Shown piece after piece: positions 46,031 to 57,549 of a stretch of DNA of 64,000 bases; position 1 is the stretch's first letter; the number at the start of each line of letters is the position of its first letter. The notes below the pieces were generated by a model that was given only the letters and a program-made list of their open reading frames with translations, was not told the origin of the DNA and searched no databases. The DNA is from Coenobita brevimanus. Taxonomy: Eukaryota; Arthropoda; Malacostraca; Decapoda; Coenobitidae. The position numbers and the translations under genes were made by a program. The stretch spans positions 47,410,343-47,474,342 of the forward strand of contig CM064669.1 in assembly GCA_032717465.1 (NCBI GenBank), read 5' to 3'.

Positions 46031-46283
46031 ATATTTTTTTCTGTCCAACTTCCTAATGCAAGAGTTAATTGATATTTCTATTCCTTCATGTGTCCAGCAG
46101 GTCGGCCGTGGAACTGTCTTTCTCTTTCTATATTTCCCGCTGTCCATGACCTTCAGTCTCTTAAACACAATGAGTCCAGGCATGGCGAATTGAGTGGATC
46201 TTGAATTTGACTTCTTATTTTTCTACATGGGAACAGTGTTGTGGGCTTCATGCCTTTGGTTCCTTCTTCCTGGCATGAAAAAA
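46031..46283 (+). mobile_element. Fragment of the jockey-like LINE, 3' end
   Basis: Forward translation gives SVQLPNARVN, then (after stops) WNCLSLSIFPAVHDLQSL and ESRHG. These match the C-terminal segment SVQLSNARVN...WNCLPLSVFPAAYDLQSF...VSRHL of the 36.9 kb copy. The 3' UTR is shared too: ggaacagtgttgtgggcttc and ctttggttccttcttcc, ending in a short A run (about 46278-46283). The copy is strongly 5'-truncated, in opposite orientation to the other, and carries several stops. Confidence 0.8.
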
Positions 46284-46549
46284 TAATTTATGATTAGGAA
46301 CGAAGAAATAAGGCAATTAAATATATTCTTATTGCGAAAAATCACTAAAAATAGTACTGATCATCCTAAGCTCAGTGGAAGACAGGGTAAATAATAGCTA
46401 GATTGATTTTTCCAAGTTTTTCGTTCGATGTTTAATAATGCTACGTGCTTTGGGGGGGGGGGTCGATACATTGTGAATATATGTATGATTCCAAATAGTA
46501 ATACATTGTGCTTAAACCGCGATTACTGGAAGAGTGTAATTATTCACCT

Positions 46550-46930
46550 CTGCCCACCTGCTCCTGCATTCTTCCAACTCTCTCCCTCCCACACACTCAT
46601 CTCCTCCTCCCCATTTTACCAATCCCCCTCTTCCCTCGCCTCCCAGTTACCTTCTTCCTCCTCTCAATCACCCTCTCTCTCCTCCCAATTCCTTCCCACC
46701 CTCCAACTCCTTTCCCAGTCCCTCTCTCCCAACTCTCCTCCCCTCCCAAACCCTCTCACCTTCCTCCCAATACTTCTTCCCCATCTTCCCAACTCCCCTC
46801 TCCTCCCAGCCTCCTCCTCCTCCTCTTCCAAATATCCCTGCCAGTCCTCCCCAAACCCTTTTTTCGCTCACCAGTCCCTCTCCCCTCCACTCCCCCAAAC
46901 ATCCCCCAAAGCCAAACAGTTAAACACCGC
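46550..46930. repeat. Pyrimidine-rich degenerate minisatellite
   Basis: The + strand is C+T+A with recurrent ctcccaactcc / cctcccaattcc words about every 20-30 bp. The 170-173-residue frames are Ser/Pro-rich and not genes. Confidence 0.7.
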
Positions 46931-46934
46931 TTGC

Positions 46935-47225
46935 CCATAAATTCCTTACCACATAACATTCGGTATTTTCAATTTACCAAACACCCCCACACATCCCGGC
47001 CCTCGCGACTCCCCATAACGTGGCGGTAACACTGATAACGCAGCCCAGTAAAGTAACGATAGAGAGGTAATAACGTAAGTACTGGCGCTACGTGAGGCCG
47101 TGGGAGTTATCACCGACTCAGGCGCACTTTACGATCACGGGAGCATTTTCGTTGGCGCCCGGGAAGCGAAGTGATATGCTAATTTGATTGTCTTAATACA
47201 GAGGTGAGCGCCCCTGGTCCCTCTG
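46935..47225. other. No recognised feature
   Basis: About 290 bp of higher-GC unique-looking sequence (47060-47220). There is no open frame with motifs. Confidence 0.35.
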
Positions 47226-47815
47226 CCCAGTGTCGACTACTGTGTGTAGTATAGTAGTAGTGGTAGTGGTAGAAGTAGTTGTAGTAGTAGTAGTGGTGGT
47301 AGTAGTGTAGTGGCAGTGTTGGTGGTGGTGGTGGTGGTGGTGGTGGTGGTTGTGGGGGTGATAGTAGCAGTAGTAGAAGTAGTATCAGCAGTAGTAATGG
47401 TGGTGGTGGTGATAGAAGTAATACAGTAGTAGTAGTAGCAGTAGTAGCAGTAGTAGTAGTAATAGTAGTAGTAGTAGTAGTAGTCTCAGATTAACCTGAC
47501 CGTGAATCCAGTGGACTGCAGGCCAAGTTATCCTTTTCCTGCAGTCCACCACCCTCCTTTCGGGGGATGGAGAGAGACAGGACTTGGGAGTGAGTTGAAA
47601 AGAGTAAATAGTTTGTCTATTCTGTCCACTGGTGATGGAGAGGGACGCCTTCCCATGATGGCGCCTGTATAGCCGAACTGGTCCACTGCCCGTTTATACA
47701 AACACCCTTCAAACACTTCCCTATCCCCCGAGAGGAGGATGAACTGCAGGAGGACAACTTCAGCCTGCAGCCCACTTTGTTCACATTCAGCTGAGCCTGG
47801 GGTTGCAACTGTAAT
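47226..47815. mobile_element. Family D repeat, copy 3, foldback form with (GTA)n
   Basis: A 250-bp GTA/GGT tract (47230-47485) leads into gaatccagtggactgcaggc and cctgcagtccaccaccctcc. About 150 bp later the sequence turns back: cctatcccccgagaggagga, tgaactgcaggaggacaact and tcagcctgcagcccactttg are the inverse of family D. This makes a foldback with arms of roughly 80-100 bp. The interior has atggagagggacgccttccc. Confidence 0.65.
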
Positions 47816-47906
47816 GATGTCACTTCAGTAGGCGCAAAATTGCCATCTCTCCATAATCCTGGCCTTTGTCAAGAGATTAACACTTGAATATAGTGCTAAT
47901 TATTAC
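47816..47906 (-). mobile_element. Family B element, truncated copy 5
   Basis: gcgcaaaattgccatctctc, aagagattaacacttgaata and tagtgctaat match the family B half in reverse orientation. The rest is cut where the next repeat begins. Confidence 0.55.
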
Positions 47907-48445
47907 CTCGGCCGGAAGGAGTCCGGCGAGGTATTGTGTTTGGTCCAGTTTCTTTGTTTCTTTGTTTGTTAGCAACATTACGGAAAAACGCCTGAATGAA
48001 ATTACATGAAGCTTTCAGGATACGTGGGCACTGGTCCCAAAGGAAAGTAACTAAATTTGAGGGACAATCGAGTGAACCTAAAAGGTCATAATCAAGGTCA
48101 CGGATTTTCAGAGGGCTGTAACGTGAAAGCGGTTGAAGATAGAGATATTTACCATTATCAGCATAGAGGAACTCCCATATAAGCTTTCATTTGGCACCAA
48201 GATCTTTGACCTTGAGCGACCTTGAAAGGTCAGACTCAAGGTCACGGATATTCAGGGGGTTATAATTTGCAACTGGTTGCAGATAGGTCTTTACCATTAT
48301 CATAGGAAGTCCCAGATGGGCTTTTAATTGGTAGCATCACCTTTGAACTTGAGTGACCTTGAAAGTTCAAACGCAAGAGCACAGATTTCAGAAGGCTATA
48401 ACTTGAAAACGGTTAAAAATAAGATAACTGCTTACTAACGAGGTT
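47907..48445 (+). repeat. Interspersed repeat with three ~125-bp internal units and GGTCA words
   Basis: It opens with a small palindrome (acctcggccggaaggagtcc then ggcgaggta) and tttgtttgttagcaacatta. Three units follow with caaggtcacggattttcaga, gggctgtaacgtgaaagcgg, tttaccattatcagcatag, and gaccttgagcgaccttgaaa. The GGTCA / TGACC words recur in each unit. The palindromic opening resembles that of the family F element at 25.86 kb. Confidence 0.65.
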
Positions 48446-48484
48446 TGTTGTGCCTGGCATCACATGTTTAATATCTATACTCTG

Positions 48485-48695
48485 TTCACGTTAAGTAGGA
48501 GCAAAGTTGCCCTGTCTTCAACGTGAGTGCTGAGCTATAGTAGGAGTTTATCACAAAAATATGGAGCTAGTCACGAAGAATGTTCTGAAAAAAGGATATT
48601 GAAACATATTACTGTTTTCTTTTCTGCCTTTGAGCTACTAGAAATAAGCTGCAAAAGGACGAAATATCCACCTACTTAAATTGAACATACTGTAG
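48485..48695 (-). mobile_element. Family B element, copy 6
   Basis: aggagcaaagttgccctgtc at the left, atatggagctagtcacgaag in the core and aaggacgaaatatccaccta at the right follow family B in reverse orientation. The ends are eroded. Confidence 0.55.
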
Positions 48696-48703
48696 GTGAC
48701 ATA

Positions 48704-48790
48704 GGAAGCTTCGTGACACCTCTTCCTTAGCGATTTGTTTTGCATACCACACTTCAGTATTCTCTTTCATGTCATTTATACAGTAGACTT
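48704..48790 (+). mobile_element. Family A MITE, left-end fragment
   Basis: ataggaagcttcgtgacacc, tcttccttagcgatttgttt and atgtcatttatacag are the left end and part of the centre. The right end is absent. Confidence 0.55.
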
Positions 48791-48838
48791 CAAAACTAAT
48801 GAGGGTGGAGTCACAGGTGTTTGTTTCATCAGCTTCTC

Positions 48839-48842
<4 letters not shown>

Positions 48843-48909
<67 letters not shown>
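48843..48909. repeat. (CT)n microsatellite
   Basis: An uninterrupted CT run of about 33 units. The following 480 bp (48910-49390) hold no recognised gene. Confidence 0.95.
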
Positions 48910-48911
<2 letters not shown>

Positions 48912-49399
48912 GATTAAGAGTTAATTTGTATTCTTAGTCCTTCCTGTACTGTACATCACAAATCAACTCTAAAACAGACTTCCAATTCAGTCTTTCATTT
49001 GGCCATTGACCTTAAGTTTTCGTACAGCATTATGCCAAGGTAGGTCGAAATGAACCGGCCGAAAATATACACTGCCCGCACACCATCCACACACATAATA
49101 AAGCATAATGAAAGTGAAGGACCATCTACACACGAGGGGAACACAGTTTATTGCACACCACACAAACCCCACAACACCCATGTTATTATGCACAGAGCCA
49201 CACCCAGGCATAAAAGGGACACAGGCAAGCTAATATAACATCAACAACAGCAGGGTTCCACTATAGTCCATTTGTTCTAGCCTGACAGAGATCACTAACT
49301 ACTTTTGCAATAGTTGATGGCCAAGGGAAGTTAGATGATAGAGTTAGCTGATCTGACTGTTAATCAAGGAAACACATTCGTGCCTCGTAGGCGCTGACG

Positions 49400-49665
49400 A
49401 AGAGCCTACATTTGGTGGTGCTGCGTATCCTGAGTCAGCAGCTGTGGCTTCCTCCCATAAGGGAAACCTCATATTTCCCTGCACCTCTCCGTTGGGGTGA
49501 ATCCTGGTCCGACCCTGGTGAGGCGCTGTCTACCACAAGTGGGTTTCAATTCCATGCACGGTGTATGTACTATAATTTACCTTTAGCTGGGCCCCACAGA
49601 AGAACTTGCATACCTGTGGTCGACGAGTCTGTTCAGCCTGACCGACTGGTTAAATAACAACGACA
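49400..49665 (+). mobile_element. Possible tRNA-related SINE (unclassified)
   Basis: The segment ggcgctgtctaccacaagtg followed by ggtttcaattccatgcacgg resembles the anticodon-to-T-arm part of a tRNA-derived sequence. GGTTTCAATTCC is close to a box B with one extra base. No convincing box A is seen. An 81-residue frame through it has no known domain. It has only one copy here, so mobility is an inference. Confidence 0.3.
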
Positions 49666-50084
49666 AAGGTTCACTGAATTTTGTGGAACTACGACAACAT
49701 TTCAGGTTGAAGGAGTGTCTCAGTAACGTCAGGTGAAAACAGACTGACTAACCTTGCAAGCAGGCACAAGCAAGAGATCGTCACTTCCGTCATGCTGTTA
49801 ACCCCCTAATGTTCGAGATAACTCTGGTATTCTACTCCAGCTAACGTCAGACCATTTTACTGAGCTGAGAGTAGTTCATAGTAAACCCAGTGTTAATACT
49901 GTCAGCATTAACTCTCTCATGATTAGGATAACTCTTCTGTTATATTCCACCTAAGGATAGACAGTTATATTCAGCTGAGAGTGAGTAATGGAAACCTAAG
50001 AACGTTTTTAATTTTTACCCCAGCTCGACAGTCAAAAAAAAAAAAAAAAAATCCAAAAGAGAACTGAGGACCATCAGAAAAATT
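49666..50084. other. No recognised gene
   Basis: Contains two loosely similar stretches (ttaaccccctaatgttcgag... near 49798 and ttaactctctcatgattagg... near 49909). Each is followed by ataactctNNtNttNtattc, caNctaangnnagac and agctgagagt-like words at a spacing of about 111 bp. This is probably a diverged tandem duplication. Confidence 0.45.
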
Positions 50085-50200
50085 ATTAAGGTCGGGCGAA
50101 AAAAGGTCAGAGGTCAATGTCTAAAGAAAAACATGCAAGGAGGGGATGGTGCTGCCTTGGCGGAGGTATACGCTCTCTGAATGCGCTTGTACTCTCTCGA
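50085..50200. mobile_element. Family F right-end fragment with GGTCA words
   Basis: aaaaggtcagaggtcaatgt precedes gctgccttggcggaggtata and cgctctctgaatgc, which matches the family F right end (tggcggaagtatacgctctc). Confidence 0.55.
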
Positions 50201-50261
50201 ATTACGCGTTCAGAGGGTGTTGGGGCAGGTATCAAAGGCATGAGCGCATAAATATACTCTT

Positions 50262-50490
50262 TTCACTTTAACCTGATCTAAAATTGCCTTCTCTCCGTCT
50301 TGCATGCCGAGTTGTAACAAAAGATTTACGCTAGATTATGGTGTGTTACAAGAAAGTGCAATTTAAATAAGGAAGACCTGCATTTTCCCCCTTTTTTTGC
50401 GATTCAGGTGGTAAAATAAGCTGCAAAAATACGAAATTCTAGGCCAATACGAAATTCTAGGCCAAAGTTAAGGTGAAGAGAGTATAGTAA
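50262..50490 (-). mobile_element. Family B element, copy 7, with internal 18-bp duplication
   Basis: The left end is tactcttttcactttaacct and the right end is aagttaaggtgaagagagta, which are inverted repeats over about 20 bp. Inside the right end the word aatacgaaattctaggcc occurs twice in tandem (about 50430-50465). Confidence 0.7.
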
Positions 50491-50564
50491 TCAGCGTCTT
50501 GTGATGTTATGTTTCCATTGTGTTTGGGAGTAAATTCGACTTAAATGGCCAGACGAGATTTGCG

Positions 50565-50567
<3 letters not shown>

Positions 50568-50605
<38 letters not shown>

Positions 50606-50640
50606 TATTTAGCAGTGTGAGACGTGGCAGTAAATAGTAT

Positions 50641-50691
<51 letters not shown>

Positions 50692-50717
50692 CTCCTCCAG
50701 TCCTGTCATAGTTAAAG

Positions 50718-50772
<55 letters not shown>
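50568..50772. repeat. (GT)n and two (GA)n
   Basis: (GT)n at about 50568-50604, then (GA)n at about 50643-50688 and 50726-50770. Mixed sequence with G runs and no gene follows to 51170. Confidence 0.94.
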
Positions 50773-50774
<2 letters not shown>

Positions 50775-51179
50775 CGGATACAGAAGAGAGAGGCCACTAC
50801 ACTCTTGCATCAAACGACCCTGGGGGGGGAGGGGGGGGGAACGAAAAATTCTGAATATTTTGGGCGAAACTTTCCGGCACGGGCGTCTTGAACGATCTAC
50901 TTAGGAACGCGGACGAAACTTCTTCAATTTACGTACGTTTCTCGGGGCGCCGTTTGCCATTAATGTTCGATCCCCGGTGTGCAGTTTTCCCATTCCCTGA
51001 GCGATAAATTCTGGAGTTCTTTCCCCTTCCGCCCTACGCTGAACGATACTGGAGCTTCCGGGTTTTGTGTATATGGGGGTAATGCTTTTTTTTTTTTCCT
51101 TTTTCATTTCTTTTTTTTTTTGGGGGGGGCTGTGTTTTTGGATCTTTCTGTGGTTTGAGTTAGTGAGTTTTAGCGGCTT

Positions 51180-52202
51180 TGAGTGAGGAGATGGGGGGGG
51201 ATGGGGAGGGAGTAAGGGAGACTGAGGGGGAGATATGTCAAAGGAGGGAGGGGATGAGAGAAGGGAGTGAAGGAAAGAAGGGAAGGAGGGAAGAACAGAG
51301 GGAAACAGAGGGTGAGGGCAATTACAGGAGGGAAGTAAGGAGGGGAAATGGAAATGGAGGGGAGGGAATAGGGGTGAGGAAGATGATACTGAGGAATGGA
51401 ATGGCCGAAGGGAGGGGAAAGGGAAGGGAGATGAGGGAAGGAGGGAGGGGAAGGGAAAAGAAGAGAGGGAAACAAATAGAGGAGAGGGGAGGGAGGAATG
51501 GAGAGAATGAAGGGAGGGGAAAGAGGGAAATGGAGGAGGGGGAAGAAATGTGAAGGAGAGGGTGAGGAGGTATGGAGAGAAGGAAGGGAGGGGAGGGAAT
51601 GGGGGACCAGGAAAGGAAGAGGGTGAGGGAAGGAAAGGAAATGGAAGGGAAGGAGGGCAAGGAGTAAGGGAAAGGAGGGGAAAATGGGAGGAACGAGAGA
51701 GAGAGAGAGAGAGAGAGAATAAGGAATAATAGAAGGATGAAGGAAGGGCAGAAGAGGAAGGGTGAGGGAAAGGGAAGGAGAAGAGTGAGAGGGAAAAAGG
51801 AAAAGGAAGAGGAAAGAAAATGAGAAAGAAACAGAGAGGGTGGAATAGGAGGAAAGAAGAAATGGGAGGAAGAAAACTGGAGAGAGAGAGAGAGAGAGAG
51901 AGAGAAGGGGGATAAGAGGAAAAGAAGGGGATAGAATCTGAAGTGAGGAGAGACGGAATAGAAGGTAGAATGGAAGGAGGGATAGAAAAGCAGGGTAGAG
52001 GGAAGGGGGAAGGGAGAGGAAACAGTTAAAAAGACAAGAAAGAGAGGAGAGAGACAGGAAGGGAGAGGGGAATGCAAGGGGTAGGAATGGAGAGAAGGAG
52101 GAGGAAGAATGGAAAACGGAAGGGATAAAAAAGGGAAAGATGAAGACTGAAGGAAGAAAAGAGAGTTATGCAGGAGAGAAGAAAAGAATGAGAGGGGAAA
52201 GG

Positions 52203-52267
<65 letters not shown>

Positions 52268-52673
52268 GGAAAGAATAGAATGAGGGAAAGAAAGAAAGAA
52301 GAGGGAAGGGCCGGGAAGGAAAGGGAAATTGGTGTTAAGGAAGGAAGATGGAACATGGTCAAAGAAGGGAGAGAGGAACAGGAGGAAGGAAGGAATAGGG
52401 GTGTAATGAAAAGAATGGAAAGGGAAAGAGGAAGAAAGGAAGAGAGAGGTGACTGGTGATGAAAGAAAGGAAGAAAGCAGAGATAAAAGAGAGGAGGAGA
52501 AAGGGAATGATAAGAAGAGAGAGGAAGATGAAAAGAATGGAGAGGAGGGAAAGGATGGAAGGAAGAAGAGGAAAAGAACGTGAAAGAGAGGAGTGGAGGA
52601 AGGGAGAAGAAGATGGAAGGAAGGAAGGATGAAAGGAAGGATGGAAAAGATGGGTGAGAAAATTATACGGTAT

Positions 52674-52718
<45 letters not shown>

Positions 52719-52845
52719 GGAGAAAGGGTGTGCTAATGGGAGAATATGATAGACACAGGCGAATTAAGGGAGAGCGAGGGGAGACAGATTTGAGTGAGAG
52801 ACAGAGAGAGAGAGAGAATTACGTTGCTTACCTTAATGAGAGAGC
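51180..52845. repeat. 1.65-kb purine strand
   Basis: The + strand is nearly all G+A with (GA)n cores near 51691-51717, 51882-51905, 52207-52264 and 52677-52711. Minus-strand frames up to 346 residues are Ser/Phe/Leu/Pro-rich translations. Confidence 0.92.
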
Positions 52846-52849
52846 TTAC

Positions 52850-53930
52850 CTGCCATTTTTTATCTGTCTCCATCAACCCCCCCCCTCCACTTACTCTTAC
52901 TCCCTCCTTTCCCCATCTAATCATCCCCCCCCCTCTCCTCCCCTTCTCTTTTCCCTCCCCTCTCACCATGCCCCTCTCTCTTCCTCTCTCTCTTACTTCC
53001 CTCTCTCCTTCCCTCTTTCTCTTCCAACCCTCAGCTTCCCTCATTGCTTCTCCTACTTCTCTCTTTTTCCTTTACCTTTACCTCTGTCTATCCTTTTCTG
53101 CCTCTCCACTTCCTTCTGGTGGCCTCTTTCCTTCCCTCCTCCTCCTCCTCCTCCTCCTGATCTATTTTTATCTCCCCTCCCTCCCCTCCTTCTTCTCCCA
53201 CCTTTTCCTCCTGGCCCTCTTTTATCCATTGCATATCCACTTGCACCTCTCTCCCTTTTCCCTCTTTCATAGCTTCATCCTTCTTTTTTCTCTCTCTTCT
53301 TTCCCTCACCATTTCTTTCTCTTCTTTCTCCCCCTCCCTTCCTGTCCTCCTCCCTCCTCACCATTTTTTCCTTCCCCTACATTTCACCTCTTATTCCCGT
53401 TTCCCCCTCCCCCTCCTCTCCCTTTTTCCTTCTCTTCATCTCCTCCTCCACCTTCTACCTCCTTTCCACTCACTCCTTTTCCCTCCACCCCCCCTCGCCC
53501 ACCGGCATCCCTCCCCATTTCTCTCTTTCCTACAATATTTTCCATTCCTTCCCTTTCTTTCCCCTTCCACTTTCTCCTCACGGATTTCTTCCCACCTCCT
53601 TTTCCTCTCTTTCCCCTTCCCTTCCCTTCCCGCTGCCCCACAACTTTCCCTTCCCATCTTCCCACTTCCTTTTCCACCTCCCCTCTCTTCTTTTCCCTTC
53701 CCCTTCCCCCTTTTTCCCAGCCTTCCCTTTAACGCCCTCCTATTCCTTCCCTCTCCCCTCTTTCTTACCTTTCCCTTCTTTTCCCTTCCGCCCTTCCTCT
53801 CTCTTTTTCCCTTCCCCATCTTGCTTTCTCTCTTTTCCCTCCCCTTCCCTCCCCCACCCTCTTTTCCTCCCTTTCTTTCCCTCGCCACTTTCCTTCCTTT
53901 CCCGCCACCCCCTCTCCCTTGCTCCCCCTG
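52850..53930. repeat. 1.08-kb pyrimidine strand adjoining the purine strand
   Basis: Composition switches to C+T on the + strand within about 50 bp of the preceding block. Words are cttccc, tcctcc and tctctt, with a (CTC)n patch at about 53138-53159. Frames are low-complexity. Confidence 0.92.
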
Positions 53931-54009
53931 TCAGCCCAGCACATAATGGTGGCCTTTGCATAACAGCCCCATCCATCCCCTGCACCTCATTACCCTGCTG
54001 TTAAGGTGT

Positions 54010-54680
54010 GGTCCTGGCAGGGTGTTGGCAGGGTAGTGTTGGCAGGGTAATGTTGGCAGGGTAGTGTTGGCAGGGTAGTGTTGGCAGGGTAATGTTGGCA
54101 GGGTAGTGTTGGCAGGGTAGTGTTGGCAGGGTATTGTTGGCAGGGTAATGTTGGCAGGGTAGTGTTGGCAGGGTACAGTGTTAGTAGTACATAGGTTTGT
54201 TTGATTATTATAAGGATAGTGACTTTTCCAGGGTACAACGTTGGCAGGGTAGGCGTCTTGTGGGGTATGGTGTTGGCAGATTATAATGTTGGCAGGGTTA
54301 AATATCGGCAGAATAGTGTTGTTGGCTTAGTGCAGTGTTGGAAGAGTACAGGCGTTGGCATTATAGTGTTGGCAGGGTAGGTTGAAAGTATTGTGGTGTT
54401 GGCAAAGTAGTAACAGCGCTCTGATGTTGGCAAGGGAGATGAAAAGTGGTGTCAGCAGGGTGATAAGATGTCACTGTGGTGTTGGAAGATGGCACTGTGT
54501 TGTTAGAAGATGGCAGTGTGGTGTTAGAAGATGGCACTGTGGTGTTAGAAGATGGCACTGTGGTGTTCATAAGTTAAGGTTGAAATTGCGATGTGATAAA
54601 GGAATTGTGATGTTGGCAGGGTATGGTGTTGGCACAAAGATGTAGGTAGGGTTGTATGGTGATGAGGTAAGATATAGACA
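54010..54680 (+). repeat. TGTTGGCA minisatellites: 14-bp then 21-bp arrays
   Basis: From about 54017 to 54176 the unit is gtgttggcagggta or atgttggcagggta, about 11-12 copies. Looser units with TGTTGGCA continue to 54440. A 21-bp array (agatggcactgtggtgttag plus a, about 4-5 copies) occupies about 54480-54568. The core is the reverse complement of TGCCAACA at 13.8-15.5 kb. Confidence 0.9.
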
Positions 54681-55019
54681 CTGTAGAATGAAGTAGATTC
54701 TTTTTTACACTGGACGATGATCATTAACCCCATTTACCTCACATCTTGGCCAGGTGTAGTCAGACTGGAGGGTTAATTTGACTAGTTACCAAGGAGACTC
54801 ATTCCCACTTCACAACTAATGCTTATTGTATTCCACCCAACCACGATATAATATTAAAATTGTATGAATAACCCAGTTCTGTCAGATGAAAACAGATCGC
54901 CTATAGCAGGATATGTGGGTGACTGTGTGAGGTATTGAGGCTGTGGTGCTGAGGGAGTTAAATGTGAGTATTATACGAGATGGTGAAGTAGTGGTGTAAT
55001 AAAAGACACTGCTACATCC
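54681..55019. other. No recognised gene
   Basis: Mixed sequence. The phrase ggccaggtgtagtcagactg with gagggttaatttgact also occurs near 6275-6308 (ggccaggtgtagtcagactg, gtgggttgatttgact), so it is a second dispersed repeat pair. Confidence 0.5.
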
Positions 55020-55912
55020 CACATTGCCACACCTCACACTGCCACACCCCACACTGCCACACCTCACACTGCCACACCCCACACTGCCACACCTCACACT
55101 GCTACACCCCACACTGCCACACCTCACACTGCCACACCCCACACTGCCACACCCCACACTGCCACACCTCACACTGCTACACCTCACACTGCCACACCTC
55201 ACACTGCCACACCTCACACTGCCACACCCCACACTGCCACACCTCACACTGCTACACCCCACACTGCCACACCCCACACTGCCACACCTCACACTGCCAC
55301 ACCCCACACTGCCACACCCCACACTGCTACACCCCACACTGCCACACCTCACACTGCTACACCCCACACTGCCACACCTCACACTGCTACACCTCACACT
55401 GCTACACCTCACACTGCTACACCTCACACTGCTACACCCCACACTGCTACACCCCACACTGCCACACCTCACACTGCTACACCCCACACTGCCACACCTC
55501 ACACTGCCACACCCCACACTGCCACATCTCACACTGTTACACCTCAACTGCTACACCCCACACTGCCACACCTCACACTGCTACACCCCACACTGCCACA
55601 CCCCACACTGCCACACCCCACACTGCCACACCTCACACTGCCACACCTCACACTGCTACACCCCACACTGCCACACCTCACACTGCTACACCCCACACTG
55701 CCACACCTTACACTGCCACACCCCACACTGCCACACCTTACACTGCCACACCCCACACTGCCACACCTTACACTGCCACACCTCACACTGCCACACCCCA
55801 CACTGCCACACCTCACACTGCCACACCTCACACTGCTACACCCCACACTGCCACACCTCACACTGCCACACCCCACACTGCCACACCTTACACTGCCACA
55901 CCTCACATTCAT
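55020..55912 (+). repeat. 15-bp minisatellite, about 59 units
   Basis: The unit is cacactgccacacct. It varies only at ccac/ctac and cct/ccc/ctt. A 2-base deletion near 55545 breaks the phase once, which is why frames switch there. Both strands stay open as Pro/His/Leu or Cys/Ser/Val/Gly repeats. A degenerate margin with cacctcacac and cactgccac words extends to about 56230. Confidence 0.93.
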
Positions 55913-56229
55913 ATTTCACGTTGCTATACCTGATACTGTCCACTTTACACTGCTATACTTCACACTGCCACATCTCACACTGCCACATCTCACACTATCA
56001 CACCTCAGACTCTCACACCTAACACCAGCACACCTCAAACTAGCACACTTCACACTGCCACACTTCATACTGCCACACTTCACACTGCCACCCATAACAC
56101 TACACCTCAAACTGCCACACCTCACACTGTCACACCGCACTCTACCACACCTCAAATTGCCACACCTCACACTGCCACATCACACACCACCTCTGCACTC
56201 AGCACTAGCACATCTCACACAGCCATATC

Positions 56230-56790
56230 GAACACTGTTGATTTAACGTGTTGGCAGGACATTCATAGAGTAAGGCGCTGAAGCAAGGTGTTGTCACTAG
56301 AGAGTAGGCAGGGAAGAGAGTTGGCACTGCGATGTCGACAGAAAGTTCGTGTTGGCACCTTAACAATGGGGGAAAATCAACCTCAGCACCGTGATGTTGG
56401 TAGAAAATTAAATGTTGGCACTAATGTTGACAGGTAATTCATGTTGGCATTGTGTACGTTGGCAGAAAAAAAAAAAGAAAAGCATTGTGAGATAAAAATT
56501 CAGGATCTTAGAATAGAAAATATAGCCACTGATTTTTTGAGAGGGGAGAAAAACTAGGACTCAAAAGTACGGAAAAATCCATGTTGACAAAATATTAATG
56601 TTGGTAGTGATGGTGGCAGATTAACTCGTGTTGGAAGGGTAATACTGGAAGAATTTCGGGCTAAAAGAAGTGTGCAAGGCCTTTGAGTTTGCATAATGGT
56701 GCTTTCATGAATGTTAAGTGTGCAGAGTGAGGCTGACATGCTTTTGTAGTTGGTATCATTCGACATGGGTGTTGGCACAGTGACGATGAG
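56230..56790 (+). repeat. Degenerate TGTTGGCA region
   Basis: TGTTGGCA or a one-base variant recurs irregularly (for example gtgttggcaccttaa, atgttggcactaatg, catgttggcattgtg and gtgttggcacagtga) across 550 bp of otherwise non-repetitive sequence. It continues the 54 kb array in loose form. Confidence 0.7.
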
Positions 56791-56807
56791 GGTACTTTCG
56801 AAAGAGC

Positions 56808-57145
<338 letters not shown>

Positions 57146-57380
57146 AAACCTCATCAGTACGATTACACCTATTTTTAATCCATTCTTACGACAAATAGCA
57201 GACACAGTGAACTCAGTAGAGACCCTATCAACTAAAAAAAAAAAAAAAAAATCCACTGACCCCGTTGCCAGAAAATTGTATTCAGTTTAAGCTATGTGGA
57301 TTTTGCTTGTAATCTTGGGGGTAATTAAGGAAGGAAGCAATGGATACAGGTGTTGATAATATGGATGTAGGATGTTGATT

Positions 57381-57472
57381 AGAGAGAGAGAGAGAGAGAG
57401 GAAGAGAGAGAGACAGACAGACAGACAGATAGACACAGAGACAGAGACAGACAGACAGACAGACAGACAGAA
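57381..57472. repeat. (GA)n with (GACA)n
   Basis: (GA)n with one AA interruption at about 57381-57412, then GACA and GAGACA units to 57472. Confidence 0.93.
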
Positions 57473-57549
57473 AATAATAAAAATAAGGAAAAGAAAATAT
57501 TAACACTGTTGGTTAAGACATTTGGCTGAAGTTAATAAAAGTTGATAGA

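Noticed and set aside
51322..52362. 346-codon minus-strand open frame
   Set aside because: Same cause: a G+A tract read on the opposite strand. It has no domain and no compositional change at its ends.
55020..55912. CRISPR-like array
   Set aside because: Units are 15 bp with no unique spacers, and the context is eukaryotic repeat DNA.
55024..56022. 332-codon Pro/His/Leu repeat protein and minus-strand Cys/Gly/Ser repeat protein
   Set aside because: These are products of the 15-bp minisatellite on both strands. The frames break exactly at a 2-base deletion in the array.
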